Shown: in pieces, positions 44,211-52,260 of the stretch | Layout of the letters: each line of letters begins with the position of its first letter | How positions within the stretch are numbered: the first letter of the stretch is position 1 | From: Ancrocorticia sp047501485 | GTDB lineage: Bacteria; Actinomycetota; Actinomycetes; Actinomycetales; Actinomycetaceae | Reading direction: 5' to 3' | DNA: 64,000 bases | NCBI GenBank assembly: GCA_047501485.1 | Contig: JAZDRN010000001.1 | Coordinates: 682,001-746,000, forward strand | Notes under the pieces: generated by a model | Database searches by the model: none | What the model was told of the DNA's origin: nothing | The model's input: only the letters and a program-made list of their open reading frames with translations | Position numbers and translations under genes: made by a program

Positions 44211-44254
44211 CGGTTCTTGCGTGAGGAGTCCACCCGCTCCTCACGCAAGAACCG
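44211..44254 (+). terminator. 18-bp perfect hairpin after the SIP-methyltransferase gene
   Basis: The stem CGGTTCTTGCGTGAGGAG (44211-44228) is perfectly complementary to 44237-44254 around an eight-base loop. It lies 14 bases after the SIP-methyltransferase stop. No T-run follows. Confidence 0.65.
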
Positions 44255-44266
44255 TACGATACAAAG

Positions 44267-44298
44267 CAAGGGCCGCACCCTCACAGGTGCGGCCCTTG
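44267..44298 (-). terminator. Terminator of rpmB (minus strand)
   Basis: CAAGGGCCGCACC at 44267-44279 pairs with GGTGCGGCCCTTG at 44286-44298 around a six-base loop, 20 bases past the rpmB stop. Read on the minus strand it is followed by a few T's. Confidence 0.75.
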
Positions 44299-44318
44299 GT
44301 AGCTTGCGGGAGCTACGC

Positions 44319-44510
44319 TCAGATGGCGCGCTCGACCTTTCCAGCCTTGAGGCAAGAGGTGCAAACATTCACACGCTTGGGGGCGCCCTTGACGATGGCG
44401 CGCACACGCTGGATGTTCGGGTTCCAACGGCGGCTGGTACGCACGTGGGAGTGCGAGACGCTCTTACCGAAGGAAGGGTGCTTGCCGCAGACGTCACATA
44501 CAGCTGCCAC
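44319..44510 (-). CDS. rpmB: 50S ribosomal protein L28 (zinc-type)
   Basis: The 63-residue product starts with GTG (GGAGAG seven bases upstream) and reads AAVCDVCGKHPSFGKSVSHSHV, then RTSRRWNPNIQ and VNVCTSCLKAGKVERA. Two CxxC pairs (residues 5-8 and 50-53) show the zinc-binding C+ form. Bacteria often have a second, Cys-free L28 used when zinc is scarce. It is a single gene with its own terminator, divergent from recG. Confidence 0.95.
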   Translation of the reverse strand: MAAVCDVCGKHPSFGKSVSHSHVRTSRRWNPNIQRVRAIVKGAPKRVNVCTSCLKAGKVERAI

Positions 44511-44701
44511 GGTTCTCTCCTTTAATCGCTGACGGGACGCCAGCGGCGTCTCCTGACCGCCAATCTCACGACTGGCAACCTAAATAGTATAGCCATCGCC
44601 GCAGTTCTCGTCCAAGCTGAGATGCGCGTGGTATTGCGCACGAACTAGTAGAATCGTTCGAAGAGTTATTCGAACTGGTACGGCACGTGGAGGTTACCGC
44701 T

Positions 44702-47005
44702 GTGAATCCTGCAGATCCGGGACGTGCGGCGGGCGCCGTCGCCAGCGACGACTGGACGAGTCTATCGCGGCCTCTGGAGCGTCTGCTCGGCAAGCGCAGT
44801 GCCAATGCTCTCGCGAAGTTGGGCCTCAAAACGGTCCAGGACCTCGTTTACCACATCCCGTTCCGGCTGGCGCGTCGCGGCGAGCTGATGCCGATCTCCC
44901 AGGTGCGCGAAGGCGATTCGGTGACCGTCGTCGCCCAGGTTCTCTCCACCAAGCTGCGGCCCATGAACGCCAGGCGCGGATTCATCCTCAACGTTCGTAT
45001 CGCCGACGGTCTCAATGAGATGTCCCTCACCTTCTTCGGGAAGAACTCGCGACCACTGCAGTATCACGAGCGTCGCCTTGAACCCGGCGTCATCGCCACT
45101 TTCTCCGGGACCATCTCCTCCTACCGCGGCGAGCTTCAACTCTCTCACCCGGAATACGAGTTGGTGGAGGAGGAGCCCGACATCGCCAAGATCGAGCGCC
45201 CCATCCCCATCTACCACGCGGGGGAGAAGGTTCCCTCGTGGCAGATCGAGAAGGCCGTGGCAACGGTTCTACCGAGCCTCGGCGAGGCCGATTTTCCCGA
45301 TCCGCTTCCCGCGGGCTACCGCGAGGCGCACGGTTTGCCGAGCCTCTTCGAGGCCATCACCACCTTGCATCAGCCCGAGGACTCGCAGAGTTGGGAAAGG
45401 GCGGGACAGCGTATGAAGCACGAGGAGGCTTTCGTCCTTCAGAGCGCGCTGGCCCTGCGCGCGCATGAGGCTCGAGAGAAGGTGACCGGGGCGTACCCGC
45501 GCCGAGAATCCGGACTACTGGAGGCCTTCGATCGTCGTCTGCCCTATCGGCTGACTGACGGCCAGCAGGAGGTCGGGAAGGAGATCTCGCGCGAGGTCTC
45601 CCGAACCGCGCCGATGCAGCGGCTGCTCCAGGGAGACGTCGGCTCTGGCAAGACGGTCGTCGCACTGCGCGCCATGGCGCAGGTCGTCGATGCCGGAGGG
45701 CAGGCCGTCCTTCTCGCTCCGACCGAGGTCCTCGCTTGGCAGCATCTGCGGACGATCGAGGATCTGTTGGGGTCGCTGGCTCAGGGAGGTCAGATAGGGG
45801 CGCCCGAGGAAGCCACACGGGTGGATATCCTCACCGGATCGCTCACCGCGCGCCAGCGCCGTGAAACCTTGGCGCGCATCGCCTCGGGGCAGACGGGGCT
45901 CATCGTGGGGACCCACGCGCTGCTCTCCGACGATGTCCAGATCCCTTTCCTGGGCCTGGCGGTGATCGACGAACAGCATCGCTTCGGGGTCGACCAGCGC
46001 GACAGACTCGCGGCAGGCGTGCACACCCTGGTCATGACGGCCACGCCGATTCCGCGCACCATCGCCATGAGCGTCTTCGGAGACCTCGATGTGTCGGTGC
46101 TGCGCGAGCTCCCGGCTGGCCGGGCAGGAATCTCCACCACCCTCGTGCCGGCCGCGAAAGAGGCCTGGGTGGAGCGCGTATGGGAGCGTGCGCGTGAGGA
46201 GATCGACGCCGGCGGTCGAGTCTACGTCGTCTGCCCCCGGATCGACGACGACGAATCCGCCTCCCGTGCGGATACGGGCGACGACCCCGATTCCACCGTC
46301 TCGATGGAGGCCGGCGGGGATGCACCGGCCCTGTTGGATATCGGAGATTTCTCCGGTGCTGCGAATGGGGCGGGTCCCTCCGGATCGTCGGCTCCGCTGG
46401 CGGCGGTACTGAATGTCGCCGAGCAGCTGCGCGCCAAGCCCGTGTTCGAGGGGATCGAGATAGGCCTCATGCACGGGCGCCTCAGACCTGAGGACAAGAC
46501 GTCCGCCATGGAGGCTTTCGCGTCGGGAAAGACCCCGCTGCTAGTCTCGACCACGGTGATCGAGGTCGGCGTCGACGTCCCTGATGCCACCCTCATGGTG
46601 ATCCTGGACGCCGAGCGCTTCGGCTTCTCGCAACTGCATCAGTTACGAGGTCGGGTGGGGCGCGGCAGTAAGCCGGGGCTCTGCCTCGCCGTTACGAGGG
46701 CCAGCGATGGGACGCTGGCCAAGGAGCGTCTTGAAGCGTTTGCCGCGACCTCGGATGGATTCGAGCTGGCCGAGGCGGATCTGCGGCTGCGCAGCGAGGG
46801 AGACGTGCTAGGGGCCAGCCAATCCGGCGGGGCTTCGCACCTGCGTTTCCTCTCGGTGGCCAATGATCTTCCTATCATCGAGACCGCGCGAACGGCGGCA
46901 CGCGCTCTGATAGACGAGGACTCGTCGCTCTCTTCGCATCCCGCTCTGGCCGCAGCCGTGGCAACATTGGACGCGGGGCGTGCCGAATACTTGGAGAAGG
47001 GGTAG
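44702..47005 (+). CDS. recG: ATP-dependent DNA helicase RecG
   Basis: RecG remodels stalled replication forks and Holliday junctions. The 767-residue protein has the N-terminal wedge/OB domain (LKTVQDLVYHIPFR, VTVVAQVLSTKLRPM) followed by motor motifs. These are Walker A GDVGSGKTVVALRA, motif II DEQHRFG, motif III TATPIPRTIAMSVFGDLD and the C-terminal helicase block LVSTTVIEVGVDVP with QLRGRVGRG. GGAGG is eight bases before the GTG at 44702, which I take as the start. The insert between motor halves is longer than usual (a Gly/Asp/Ser-rich stretch near residues 515-570). First gene of the recG-mutM run. Confidence 0.96.
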   Translation: MNPADPGRAAGAVASDDWTSLSRPLERLLGKRSANALAKLGLKTVQDLVYHIPFRLARRGELMPISQVREGDSVTVVAQVLSTKLRPMNARRGFILNVRIADGLNEMSLTFFGKNSRPLQYHERRLEPGVIATFSGTISSYRGELQLSHPEYELVEEEPDIAKIERPIPIYHAGEKVPSWQIEKAVATVLPSLGEADFPDPLPAGYREAHGLPSLFEAITTLHQPEDSQSWERAGQRMKHEEAFVLQSALALRAHEAREKVTGAYPRRESGLLEAFDRRLPYRLTDGQQEVGKEISREVSRTAPMQRLLQGDVGSGKTVVALRAMAQVVDAGGQAVLLAPTEVLAWQHLRTIEDLLGSLAQGGQIGAPEEATRVDILTGSLTARQRRETLARIASGQTGLIVGTHALLSDDVQIPFLGLAVIDEQHRFGVDQRDRLAAGVHTLVMTATPIPRTIAMSVFGDLDVSVLRELPAGRAGISTTLVPAAKEAWVERVWERAREEIDAGGRVYVVCPRIDDDESASRADTGDDPDSTVSMEAGGDAPALLDIGDFSGAANGAGPSGSSAPLAAVLNVAEQLRAKPVFEGIEIGLMHGRLRPEDKTSAMEAFASGKTPLLVSTTVIEVGVDVPDATLMVILDAERFGFSQLHQLRGRVGRGSKPGLCLAVTRASDGTLAKERLEAFAATSDGFELAEADLRLRSEGDVLGASQSGGASHLRFLSVANDLPIIETARTAARALIDEDSSLSSHPALAAAVATLDAGRAEYLEKG

Positions 47006-47007
47006 GG

Positions 47008-47577
47008 ATGACGCGGATAGTTGCCGGGAGTGCGAAAGGGCGCACCCTCAAGGTTCCACCCAAAGGCACTCGCCCGACCTCGGAGCGCGTCAGGGAAGCG
47101 TTGTTCTCACGTCTTGAACACCTCGGATACATCGAGGGATGCGAGGTCCTGGACCTGTACGCGGGGTCCGGTGCTCTGGGCCTGGAAGCCGCCTCTCGCG
47201 GAGCCTCCTACGTCGAATGCGTCGAGTCCTCGCGCACGGCGGCACAACTGATCAGGTCAAATGTACGGGAGTTGGGCCTCGACGTCGTCGTCACGAACGC
47301 GAAAGCGGAGACCTGGCTGGCGGGGAGCCCGAACAGGCGCTTCGATCTGGTCATTGCCGATCCCCCCTACGAGCTCGGAGAAGAGGCGCTTGCCGCCGTT
47401 CTCAAGGCGATCGTTGCGCATGTGGCCGACGACGCACTCGTCGTCGTCGAGCGGTCCGTGCGCTCGCCGGAGCCCGCGTGGCCCGAGGAATTCGAACTGA
47501 ACGACGAGCGTCGTTGGGGAGACACTCGAGCGTGGAGTGCTTTCGCGACCCCATCGCAGACTAGGCTTGTGCCATGA
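47008..47577 (+). CDS. rsmD: 16S rRNA (guanine(966)-N(2))-methyltransferase
   Basis: The 189-residue product has the RsmD start RIVAGSAKGRTLKVPPKGTRPTSERVREALFS, here quoted as GTRPTSERVREALF, motif I VLDLYAGSGALGLEAASRGA and the N6/N2-methyltransferase catalytic motif ADPPYELG. It methylates G966 in the 30S subunit. Length is normal. It starts two bases after recG and its stop overlaps the coaD start by four bases. Confidence 0.95.
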   Translation: MTRIVAGSAKGRTLKVPPKGTRPTSERVREALFSRLEHLGYIEGCEVLDLYAGSGALGLEAASRGASYVECVESSRTAAQLIRSNVRELGLDVVVTNAKAETWLAGSPNRRFDLVIADPPYELGEEALAAVLKAIVAHVADDALVVVERSVRSPEPAWPEEFELNDERRWGDTRAWSAFATPSQTRLVP

Positions 47578-48050
47578 CAATTGCCGTCTGCCCAGGATCC
47601 TACGATCCCATCACAGTGGGGCATGTGGATGTGATAAGCCGTGCGGCAGCCATGTTTGATGAGGTCATCGTGGTTGTGGCGGTCAACCACGCCAAGAAGT
47701 ACCTGTTCTCCGTTCAAGAGCGCGTTGAGCTGGCTCGCGGGGCGCTCTCGCACATGAAGGGAGTCCGGGTGGATTCCCACTCCGGGCTGATCGCTTCCTA
47801 CTGCGCGGACGCCGGAGCTACAGCTATCGTCAAAGGCCTGCGCGGTGCCGCCGATTTCGAGGGCGAGCATGCGATGGCTCTGATGAACCGGCACCTCACC
47901 GGTATCGAAACGATCTTCGTGATGGGGGACCCCGGCCTTGGCCATGTGGCGTCCTCGATGGTCAAGGATGTGGCCCACCACGGCGGGAATGTCCGTGACC
48001 TCGTACCGCCTCATGTGGCAGAGGCCCTAATGGAAAAGGAGAAACGATGA
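47574..48050 (+). CDS. coaD: Phosphopantetheine adenylyltransferase
   Basis: CoaD transfers AMP to 4'-phosphopantetheine in coenzyme A synthesis. The 158-residue protein has GSYDPITVGHVDVISRA with the TxGH nucleotide motif, VKGLRGAADFEGE and the SSMVKDVAHHGG loop. Length is normal. Its start overlaps rsmD and its stop overlaps the start of the following coiled-coil gene, indicating tight translational coupling. Confidence 0.97.
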   Translation: MTIAVCPGSYDPITVGHVDVISRAAAMFDEVIVVVAVNHAKKYLFSVQERVELARGALSHMKGVRVDSHSGLIASYCADAGATAIVKGLRGAADFEGEHAMALMNRHLTGIETIFVMGDPGLGHVASSMVKDVAHHGGNVRDLVPPHVAEALMEKEKR

Positions 48051-48670
48051 ACCAGGAAAACGCAGAAGGTGATTCGCTCATCGCAGTCCTTGATGAGCTG
48101 ACGGATCTGGTGACGAACGCCCGGGCCGTCCCCATGTCCGCTTCAGCCATGGTGAATCGTTCCGAGGTGCTCGATCTTCTGCAGACGGCGCGTGATCTGG
48201 TGCCCGATCAGATCGTGCGCGCGGACGGCCTGCTTGCCAACGCGGATAATGTGACCACGCAGGCTCAGGGACGCGCGGCGGATATCATGGAACGCGCGCG
48301 TCACGATGCCGAGGACACCATCTCGGAGGCACGTGAGCAGGCATCACGCCTTGTCTCCCAGGACGCGGTGACCATTGCCGCCAAGGCCCGCGCCCAGCGA
48401 ATCATCGACGACGCCAAATCGCAGGCGGAGAAGCTTCGTCGTGGAGCAGATACCTACTCCGATAACACGCTGCTATCGCTCCAGGGCAAGGTCTCCGATA
48501 TCGGCAGTGAGATCGATACCTTGACGGCGACGGTCCAAGAGCGTATCGATATCGTATTGTCGCAGATCATCGCCGGCCGCAACGTCATTTCGGACCGCTA
48601 CGAGGGAACCGACACCAAGGAGTCCGAGGGCTCCGGAGAAGGTGACATCGAGGAGGAATCGTGGACCTGA
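48047..48670 (+). CDS. DivIVA-like coiled-coil cell division protein (SepIVA-like)
   Basis: A 207-residue protein, mostly predicted coiled coil. The first 35 residues are acidic and helical, VNRSEVLDLLQTARDLVPDQIV matches a DivIVA-like segment, and long heptad helices follow (AQGRAADIMERARHDAEDTISEAREQ and AKARAQRIIDDAKSQAEKLRR, both quoted only in part). The C-terminus is Gly/Glu-rich. In mycobacteria sepIVA, a coiled-coil protein for septation and elongation, lies at this place beside coaD and yceD, so the assignment rests mainly on context plus coiled-coil nature. No membrane segment. Confidence 0.75.
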   Translation: MNQENAEGDSLIAVLDELTDLVTNARAVPMSASAMVNRSEVLDLLQTARDLVPDQIVRADGLLANADNVTTQAQGRAADIMERARHDAEDTISEAREQASRLVSQDAVTIAAKARAQRIIDDAKSQAEKLRRGADTYSDNTLLSLQGKVSDIGSEIDTLTATVQERIDIVLSQIIAGRNVISDRYEGTDTKESEGSGEGDIEEESWT

Positions 48671-49233
48671 GAAGTCCGTTTGTCGTCTCACTGGCCTCAT
48701 TGCCGCGTCAAGAGGGCTCGGCCATGCAGTGGGAGAAGGAGCTGGAGGCTCCGTCCGATCTGGGTGTCGAGCTCATCGGCGTTCCAGAGGGATCGCCGCT
48801 CGACATCTCGTTGGATCTGCAGTCCGTCTCCGAGGGCGTTCTGGTGCAGGGGAGCGTGCACATGCAACTCGTGGGCCAGTGCGCCCGTTGCCTGCGCGAT
48901 CTCAAATCCGACCACACTGAACACGTGAGCGAGCTCGTTTTCTATCCCGAGCGCAAGGCCGCTTTCGTGGAGGACGGGGATGAGGAGGCCGAGGAGTTAC
49001 CAGAGGTCGTCGATGATCACATCGACCTCGAACCGATCCTGCGCGATGCGATCGTTCTCAGCCTGCCCTTCCGCCCGCTGTGCCGCCCCGACTGCCCTGG
49101 CCTGTGCTCAGAGTGCGGCCAGCCCTGGGATGAGCTCCCGGATGACCATGCTCACGAGAAGTTCGATCCTCGCTTCGACGCCTTGTCTGCGTTGCAGTCG
49201 CAATTGGAACAGGACGAGGCCGGCCAGAAGTGA
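48661..49233 (+). CDS. YceD / DUF177 family protein
   Basis: The 190-residue protein starts with GTG (GAGGA just before). The N-terminal part is LRSPFVVSLASLPRQEGS, the middle has QCARCLRDLKSDH and the C-terminal part has CRPDCPGLCSECGQPWDE, giving clustered Cys in the DUF177 style. In other bacteria the protein helps 23S rRNA accumulate. The usual neighbour gene rpmF (ribosomal protein L32) is absent here: rnc starts right away, overlapping by four bases. Confidence 0.88.
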   Translation: MDLRSPFVVSLASLPRQEGSAMQWEKELEAPSDLGVELIGVPEGSPLDISLDLQSVSEGVLVQGSVHMQLVGQCARCLRDLKSDHTEHVSELVFYPERKAAFVEDGDEEAEELPEVVDDHIDLEPILRDAIVLSLPFRPLCRPDCPGLCSECGQPWDELPDDHAHEKFDPRFDALSALQSQLEQDEAGQK

Positions 49234-50060
49234 GTTATCGTGACCTGGTTGCCCGTTGGGGGATCGACATCAAGCGTTCATTGCTGCGCCGGGCACTGAC
49301 GCATCGAAGTTTCGCCTTCGCTTACGACGAACCGCACAACGAACGCTTGGAGTTCCTGGGAGATTCCATCCTCAACCTGATCGTGGCGGAGAAAGCCTTC
49401 CGGGATTTCCCCGAGATGTCCGAAGGAGACCTCACGCGGATCAAATGGTACGCGGCATCCGAGAAGGCGTTGGCCGATATCGCCCGTCAGCTGGGTCTGG
49501 GGGAGTTCCTGCGCCTGGATAAGGGAGAGGATAAGAGCGGCGGACGTGAGAAGGACTCGATCCTCGCGGACACCGTGGAGGCACTGATCGCCGCCACCTA
49601 CCTGCAGCATGGGCTGGAGCCCACCCGCAGGATCGTGGAGAGGATCGTGGATCAGAAGATCAAGGACGCCAGTGTGCTCGGCCCCAACCTCGACTGGCAG
49701 ACAAGTTTCGAAGAGGTAGCTCATGCCCGGGGCCTCGAAGGTACTATGACGTTCGAGATTACCCAGGAAGGGCCGGATCACGCACGTGAATTCACTGCGA
49801 AGGCTCTGATGGGTGGTCGTGAGTGGGGCACCGGGCTCGGACGCAGTCAGAAGAACGCGCGGCATGCGGCAGCCGAGGCCTCCTACCGGCTTCTCGTCGA
49901 GAACATACCGGAGCAGAACCCCGTGGTGGGTATGCCTGTTCGGGCGGATGCGGCGCTTGTGGGGGCGGGTTCAGAGGCGCGCCCAGCGGATTCGGTTCCG
50001 GCTCGCCCTGCGGGTGAGCATGGCTCCGTCGGCTTGGGTTCGGCCGACCCACAGGTGTAG
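49230..50060 (+). CDS. rnc: Ribonuclease III
   Basis: RNase III cuts double-stranded RNA in rRNA maturation and mRNA decay. The 276-residue protein has the catalytic motif NERLEFLGDSILNL at 37-50, the second acidic pair in DTVEALIAATYLQHG (Asp114, Glu117) and a dsRNA-binding domain at about 155-225. The latter includes EFTAKALMGGREWGTGLGRSQKNARHAAAE (seen as ALMGGREWGTGLG). About 45 residues after the dsRBD form an unusual low-complexity Ala/Pro/Val/Gly tail. It overlaps yceD and is 12 bases before mutM. A decayed copy of its dsRBD lies at 56660. Confidence 0.96.
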   Translation: MSYRDLVARWGIDIKRSLLRRALTHRSFAFAYDEPHNERLEFLGDSILNLIVAEKAFRDFPEMSEGDLTRIKWYAASEKALADIARQLGLGEFLRLDKGEDKSGGREKDSILADTVEALIAATYLQHGLEPTRRIVERIVDQKIKDASVLGPNLDWQTSFEEVAHARGLEGTMTFEITQEGPDHAREFTAKALMGGREWGTGLGRSQKNARHAAAEASYRLLVENIPEQNPVVGMPVRADAALVGAGSEARPADSVPARPAGEHGSVGLGSADPQV

Positions 50061-50072
50061 GCGGCGCCGAGT

Positions 50073-50927
50073 ATGCCGGAACTTCCCGAGGTCGAATCGG
50101 TCCGGATCGGATTGGTCAAGCACCTGCTCGGACAAGAGATCGTTGCCGCAACCTCATTCGGCTCCCGGGTCATCCGCCGGGCCGAACAGGGCCTGGAACC
50201 GCTGGTGGGAAGAACTGTCACCGCGATCGCGCGGCGCGGCAAGTTCCTGTGGTTCGAGCTGGAAGATATCGCCTGTGTGGCGCATCTGGGAATGTCCGGG
50301 CAGTTCCGAATAGACTGCGGGGCGCTTGCGCATGTACGTGCACAAATGGTGTTGGGCAACGGGTCCCGACTGGAGTTCATAGATCAGCGTACCTTCGGAT
50401 ATCTGGCACCCGATGCCCTGGAGCCCACCGCGGACGAGCTGCCAGCCGGGCTCGGGACGAATAGGCCGCAGATTCCACGCTTGGTCTCCCATATCGGTCG
50501 GGATCTACTAGATCCCTACATCGACAAACCTGAACTCGCCGCAAAGATATTCACCAAGCGCACCGCCATCAAGAAGCTGCTGTTGGACCAGACCGTCGTT
50601 TCTGGGATCGGGAACATCTACGCCGACGAAGCCCTCTTCGAGGCGGAGATCCATCCGTTCCTCCCGGCAGCCTCGCTCTCGTCCGCACAGGTTGAGAGAC
50701 TGCTCGCGTGCACTCAAGATGTGTTGGAGCGGGCGCTTGCCGCCGGTGGCACCTCGTTTGATGCCTTGTATGTTCACGTAAATGGTGAATCAGGGTATTT
50801 CGATCGCTCGTTGCGAGCCTACGGGCGCAGCGGTACCCCTTGCCCGAGATGCGGAGCGATTTTCACGAAGGTGATGGCTGGCGGACGATCCTCGACCTTC
50901 TGTCCGGTGTGCCAGCAGAAGCGGTAG
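50073..50927 (+). CDS. mutM: Formamidopyrimidine-DNA glycosylase
   Basis: MutM/Fpg removes oxidised purines such as 8-oxoguanine and nicks the abasic site. The 284-residue protein has the catalytic N-terminus PELPEVESVRIGL (Pro2, Glu3), a Lys in RRGKFLWF at about residue 57, the helix-two-turn-helix GIGNIYADEALF, and a C-terminal zinc finger CPRCGAIF...CPVCQQKR. Length is normal. It closes the recG-mutM run. Its 3' end recurs in diverged partial form at 51847, 55039 and 55981. Confidence 0.96.
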   Translation: MPELPEVESVRIGLVKHLLGQEIVAATSFGSRVIRRAEQGLEPLVGRTVTAIARRGKFLWFELEDIACVAHLGMSGQFRIDCGALAHVRAQMVLGNGSRLEFIDQRTFGYLAPDALEPTADELPAGLGTNRPQIPRLVSHIGRDLLDPYIDKPELAAKIFTKRTAIKKLLLDQTVVSGIGNIYADEALFEAEIHPFLPAASLSSAQVERLLACTQDVLERALAAGGTSFDALYVHVNGESGYFDRSLRAYGRSGTPCPRCGAIFTKVMAGGRSSTFCPVCQQKR

Positions 50928-51065
50928 ATTCGACTCGTTTGTGGAGATCGACGAGCAAGCAGCAAGTCAATGGTGTGCGCCCCCTATCTGATCTCCCTGA
51001 GCCAGCGGCCCTGGTTTTTTATTCGGATTCTGATTCGGTGCATCGCTGGAAGCGGCCAGGAGACT

Positions 51066-51102
51066 CACGATCTTCCGGTGTCTTACATTCTGTGAGATCG
51101 TG
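51066..51102. promoter_or_regulatory. Nested inverted repeats upstream of the MazEF-like module
   Basis: CACGATCT (51066-51073) and AGATCGTG (51095-51102) are exact complements. Inside them TCTTACA (51081-51087) faces TGTGAGA (51091-51097) with one mismatch. The start codon of the antitoxin is six bases on. Autoregulated toxin-antitoxin operons typically have such operators. Confidence 0.55.
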
Positions 51103-51107
51103 GGGTC

Positions 51108-51341
51108 ATGGCTGCGACGATTACCTTCCGCCCCGACGACGAAGCTCGTCTCGCGCTCGAAGAGCTGACCTCCGACGGCACCTCCGTCTCGAAAGCCGTG
51201 CGTGACGCCCTGATGGAGGCTGCTGCCCGGCACGCGAAGGCCAGGATCCGCGCGGAGGCCCAGGCTCTAAGCGCTGACCCTGATGACCGCGCCGAGGCTG
51301 CCCAGGTGCTGCGGGACATGGAGTCGCTGCGTGCGTGGTGA
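51108..51341 (+). CDS. MazE-like/ribbon-helix-helix antitoxin
   Basis: A 77-residue protein with an N-terminal TITFRPDDEARLALEELTSDG, then SVSKAVRDALMEAA, the strand-helix-helix pattern of ribbon-helix-helix DNA-binding antitoxins. The C-terminal part is Ala/Arg/Glu-rich and would be the toxin-wrapping tail. It overlaps the MazF-like toxin gene by 11 bases, a standard toxin-antitoxin layout. The exact antitoxin family is uncertain. No strong ribosome-binding site; GGGG lies just before the ATG. Confidence 0.78.
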   Translation: MAATITFRPDDEARLALEELTSDGTSVSKAVRDALMEAAARHAKARIRAEAQALSADPDDRAEAAQVLRDMESLRAW

Positions 51342-51645
51342 CATCTACCGTCTGCATGCGCCCCGAGATGCCCGAGGCCACAAGCAGCAGGGGTCTCGCT
51401 ACGCCGTCGTCGTGCAGTCCGACGACCTCGATCTGCTGTCTACTTGGATGGTCGCTCCCACGTCGACTTCGGCAAGATCGGCGACCTTTCGCCCGGCGGT
51501 CGAGATCGCAGGTCTTCCGACCCGTGTTCTCGTTGAACAGACGAGCGCGGTCGACCCGAGCCGACTCGGCGAGCGGATCGGGCACCTGGACTTCGACGAA
51601 CTTCGAGCCGTAGACGCCGCACTGCGCCTGGTCCTCGACCTCTGA
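51331..51645 (+). CDS. MazF/PemK-like toxin (endoribonuclease)
   Basis: From the GTG at 51331 the 104-residue product reads VRGDIYRLHAPRDARGHKQQGSRYAVVVQSD, the SH3-like MazF start, then TFRPAVEIAGLPTRVLVEQTSAVD with the conserved R-LVEQ-x-S loop. It ends in a helix LDELRAVDAALRLVLDL, of which only LRAVDAALRLVL is quoted for pattern. MazF toxins cut mRNA at short sequences and are neutralised by their antitoxin. The start overlaps the antitoxin gene. GTG with no clear Shine-Dalgarno points to coupled translation. Confidence 0.85.
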   Translation: MRGDIYRLHAPRDARGHKQQGSRYAVVVQSDDLDLLSTWMVAPTSTSARSATFRPAVEIAGLPTRVLVEQTSAVDPSRLGERIGHLDFDELRAVDAALRLVLDL

Positions 51646-51846
51646 CGCCCTGATCGGCATCCTGTCGAGTCGAGCTTCGGCGCTTCAGTTGCGGGCCCCA
51701 GTCGTTTTGGCCGACTCGGAGTTGCGATGCATCAATGCATCAAACGTGGGAGGTCTGGATTTTTTGGCAAAATCTGAATGTATATGGGCTTGAGAGTCAC
51801 CCGTGCAAGCGCTGCGACACTGATTGTGCGGGAAAAGTTCATGAAC

Positions 51847-51932
51847 CGATCGAGCCATTTTTCCCGGTCTGCCAGCAAAAACGTTAGATGCGGCTCGCTT
51901 GTGGAGAACGACGAGCGGCACGGAGATAGTGT
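51847..51932 (+). pseudogene. Partial copy A of the mutM 3' end
   Basis: This stretch aligns with the end of mutM and its 3' flank (50887-50970). The coding end reads PVCQQKR-stop as in MutM, with synonymous changes (CAG-CAA-AAA-CGT versus CAG-CAG-AAG-CGG), and the bases beyond the stop (CTTGTGGAGAACGACGAGC versus TTTGTGGAGATCGACGAGC) also match. It is not a working gene. It lies directly after the MazEF-like module. Confidence 0.75.
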
Positions 51933-52260
51933 GCGACTCCTACGTTGGGGATCCCGGCGGAGCCCTGCCCGAGTGCTCGTCCCGTTGACGTTGATGTTCA
52001 GACGGTCGAGTGTGAACCGATACTTGGGAAGCGAGGCGCGTGTCAAGGGCTTGTGCTTGTGGTTCGGCGTACTTGGTGGTGCTCAGAGTCAGAGGGGAGA
52101 CTATGGCAATCATCTGAGTAGGATCGTCTACGATCAACATGATAAATGGGGTACTGTCAGACGTGTGCTCATGACCGCCCTTGGTCGTCTGAACTTGCAC
52201 AGACATCCGTTGCTCACCGCAGCCCAAAAAAGTTAGAGCAAAATCGTGGATTATTAGGCT
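51933..52260. other. Intergenic region, no gene seen
   Basis: About 330 bases between mutM copy A and the membrane protein gene. Frames are short or lack any family feature and the codon pattern is poor. A further landmark nearby is the 12-mer GCATCAAACGTG at 51737, which recurs at 55029 just before mutM copy B. Confidence 0.4.

Noticed and set aside
51778..52236. Plus-strand frame of 152 codons over mutM copy A
   Set aside because: Arg/Leu/Ser-rich with no motif, and it reads the mutM relic in a different frame from MutM.
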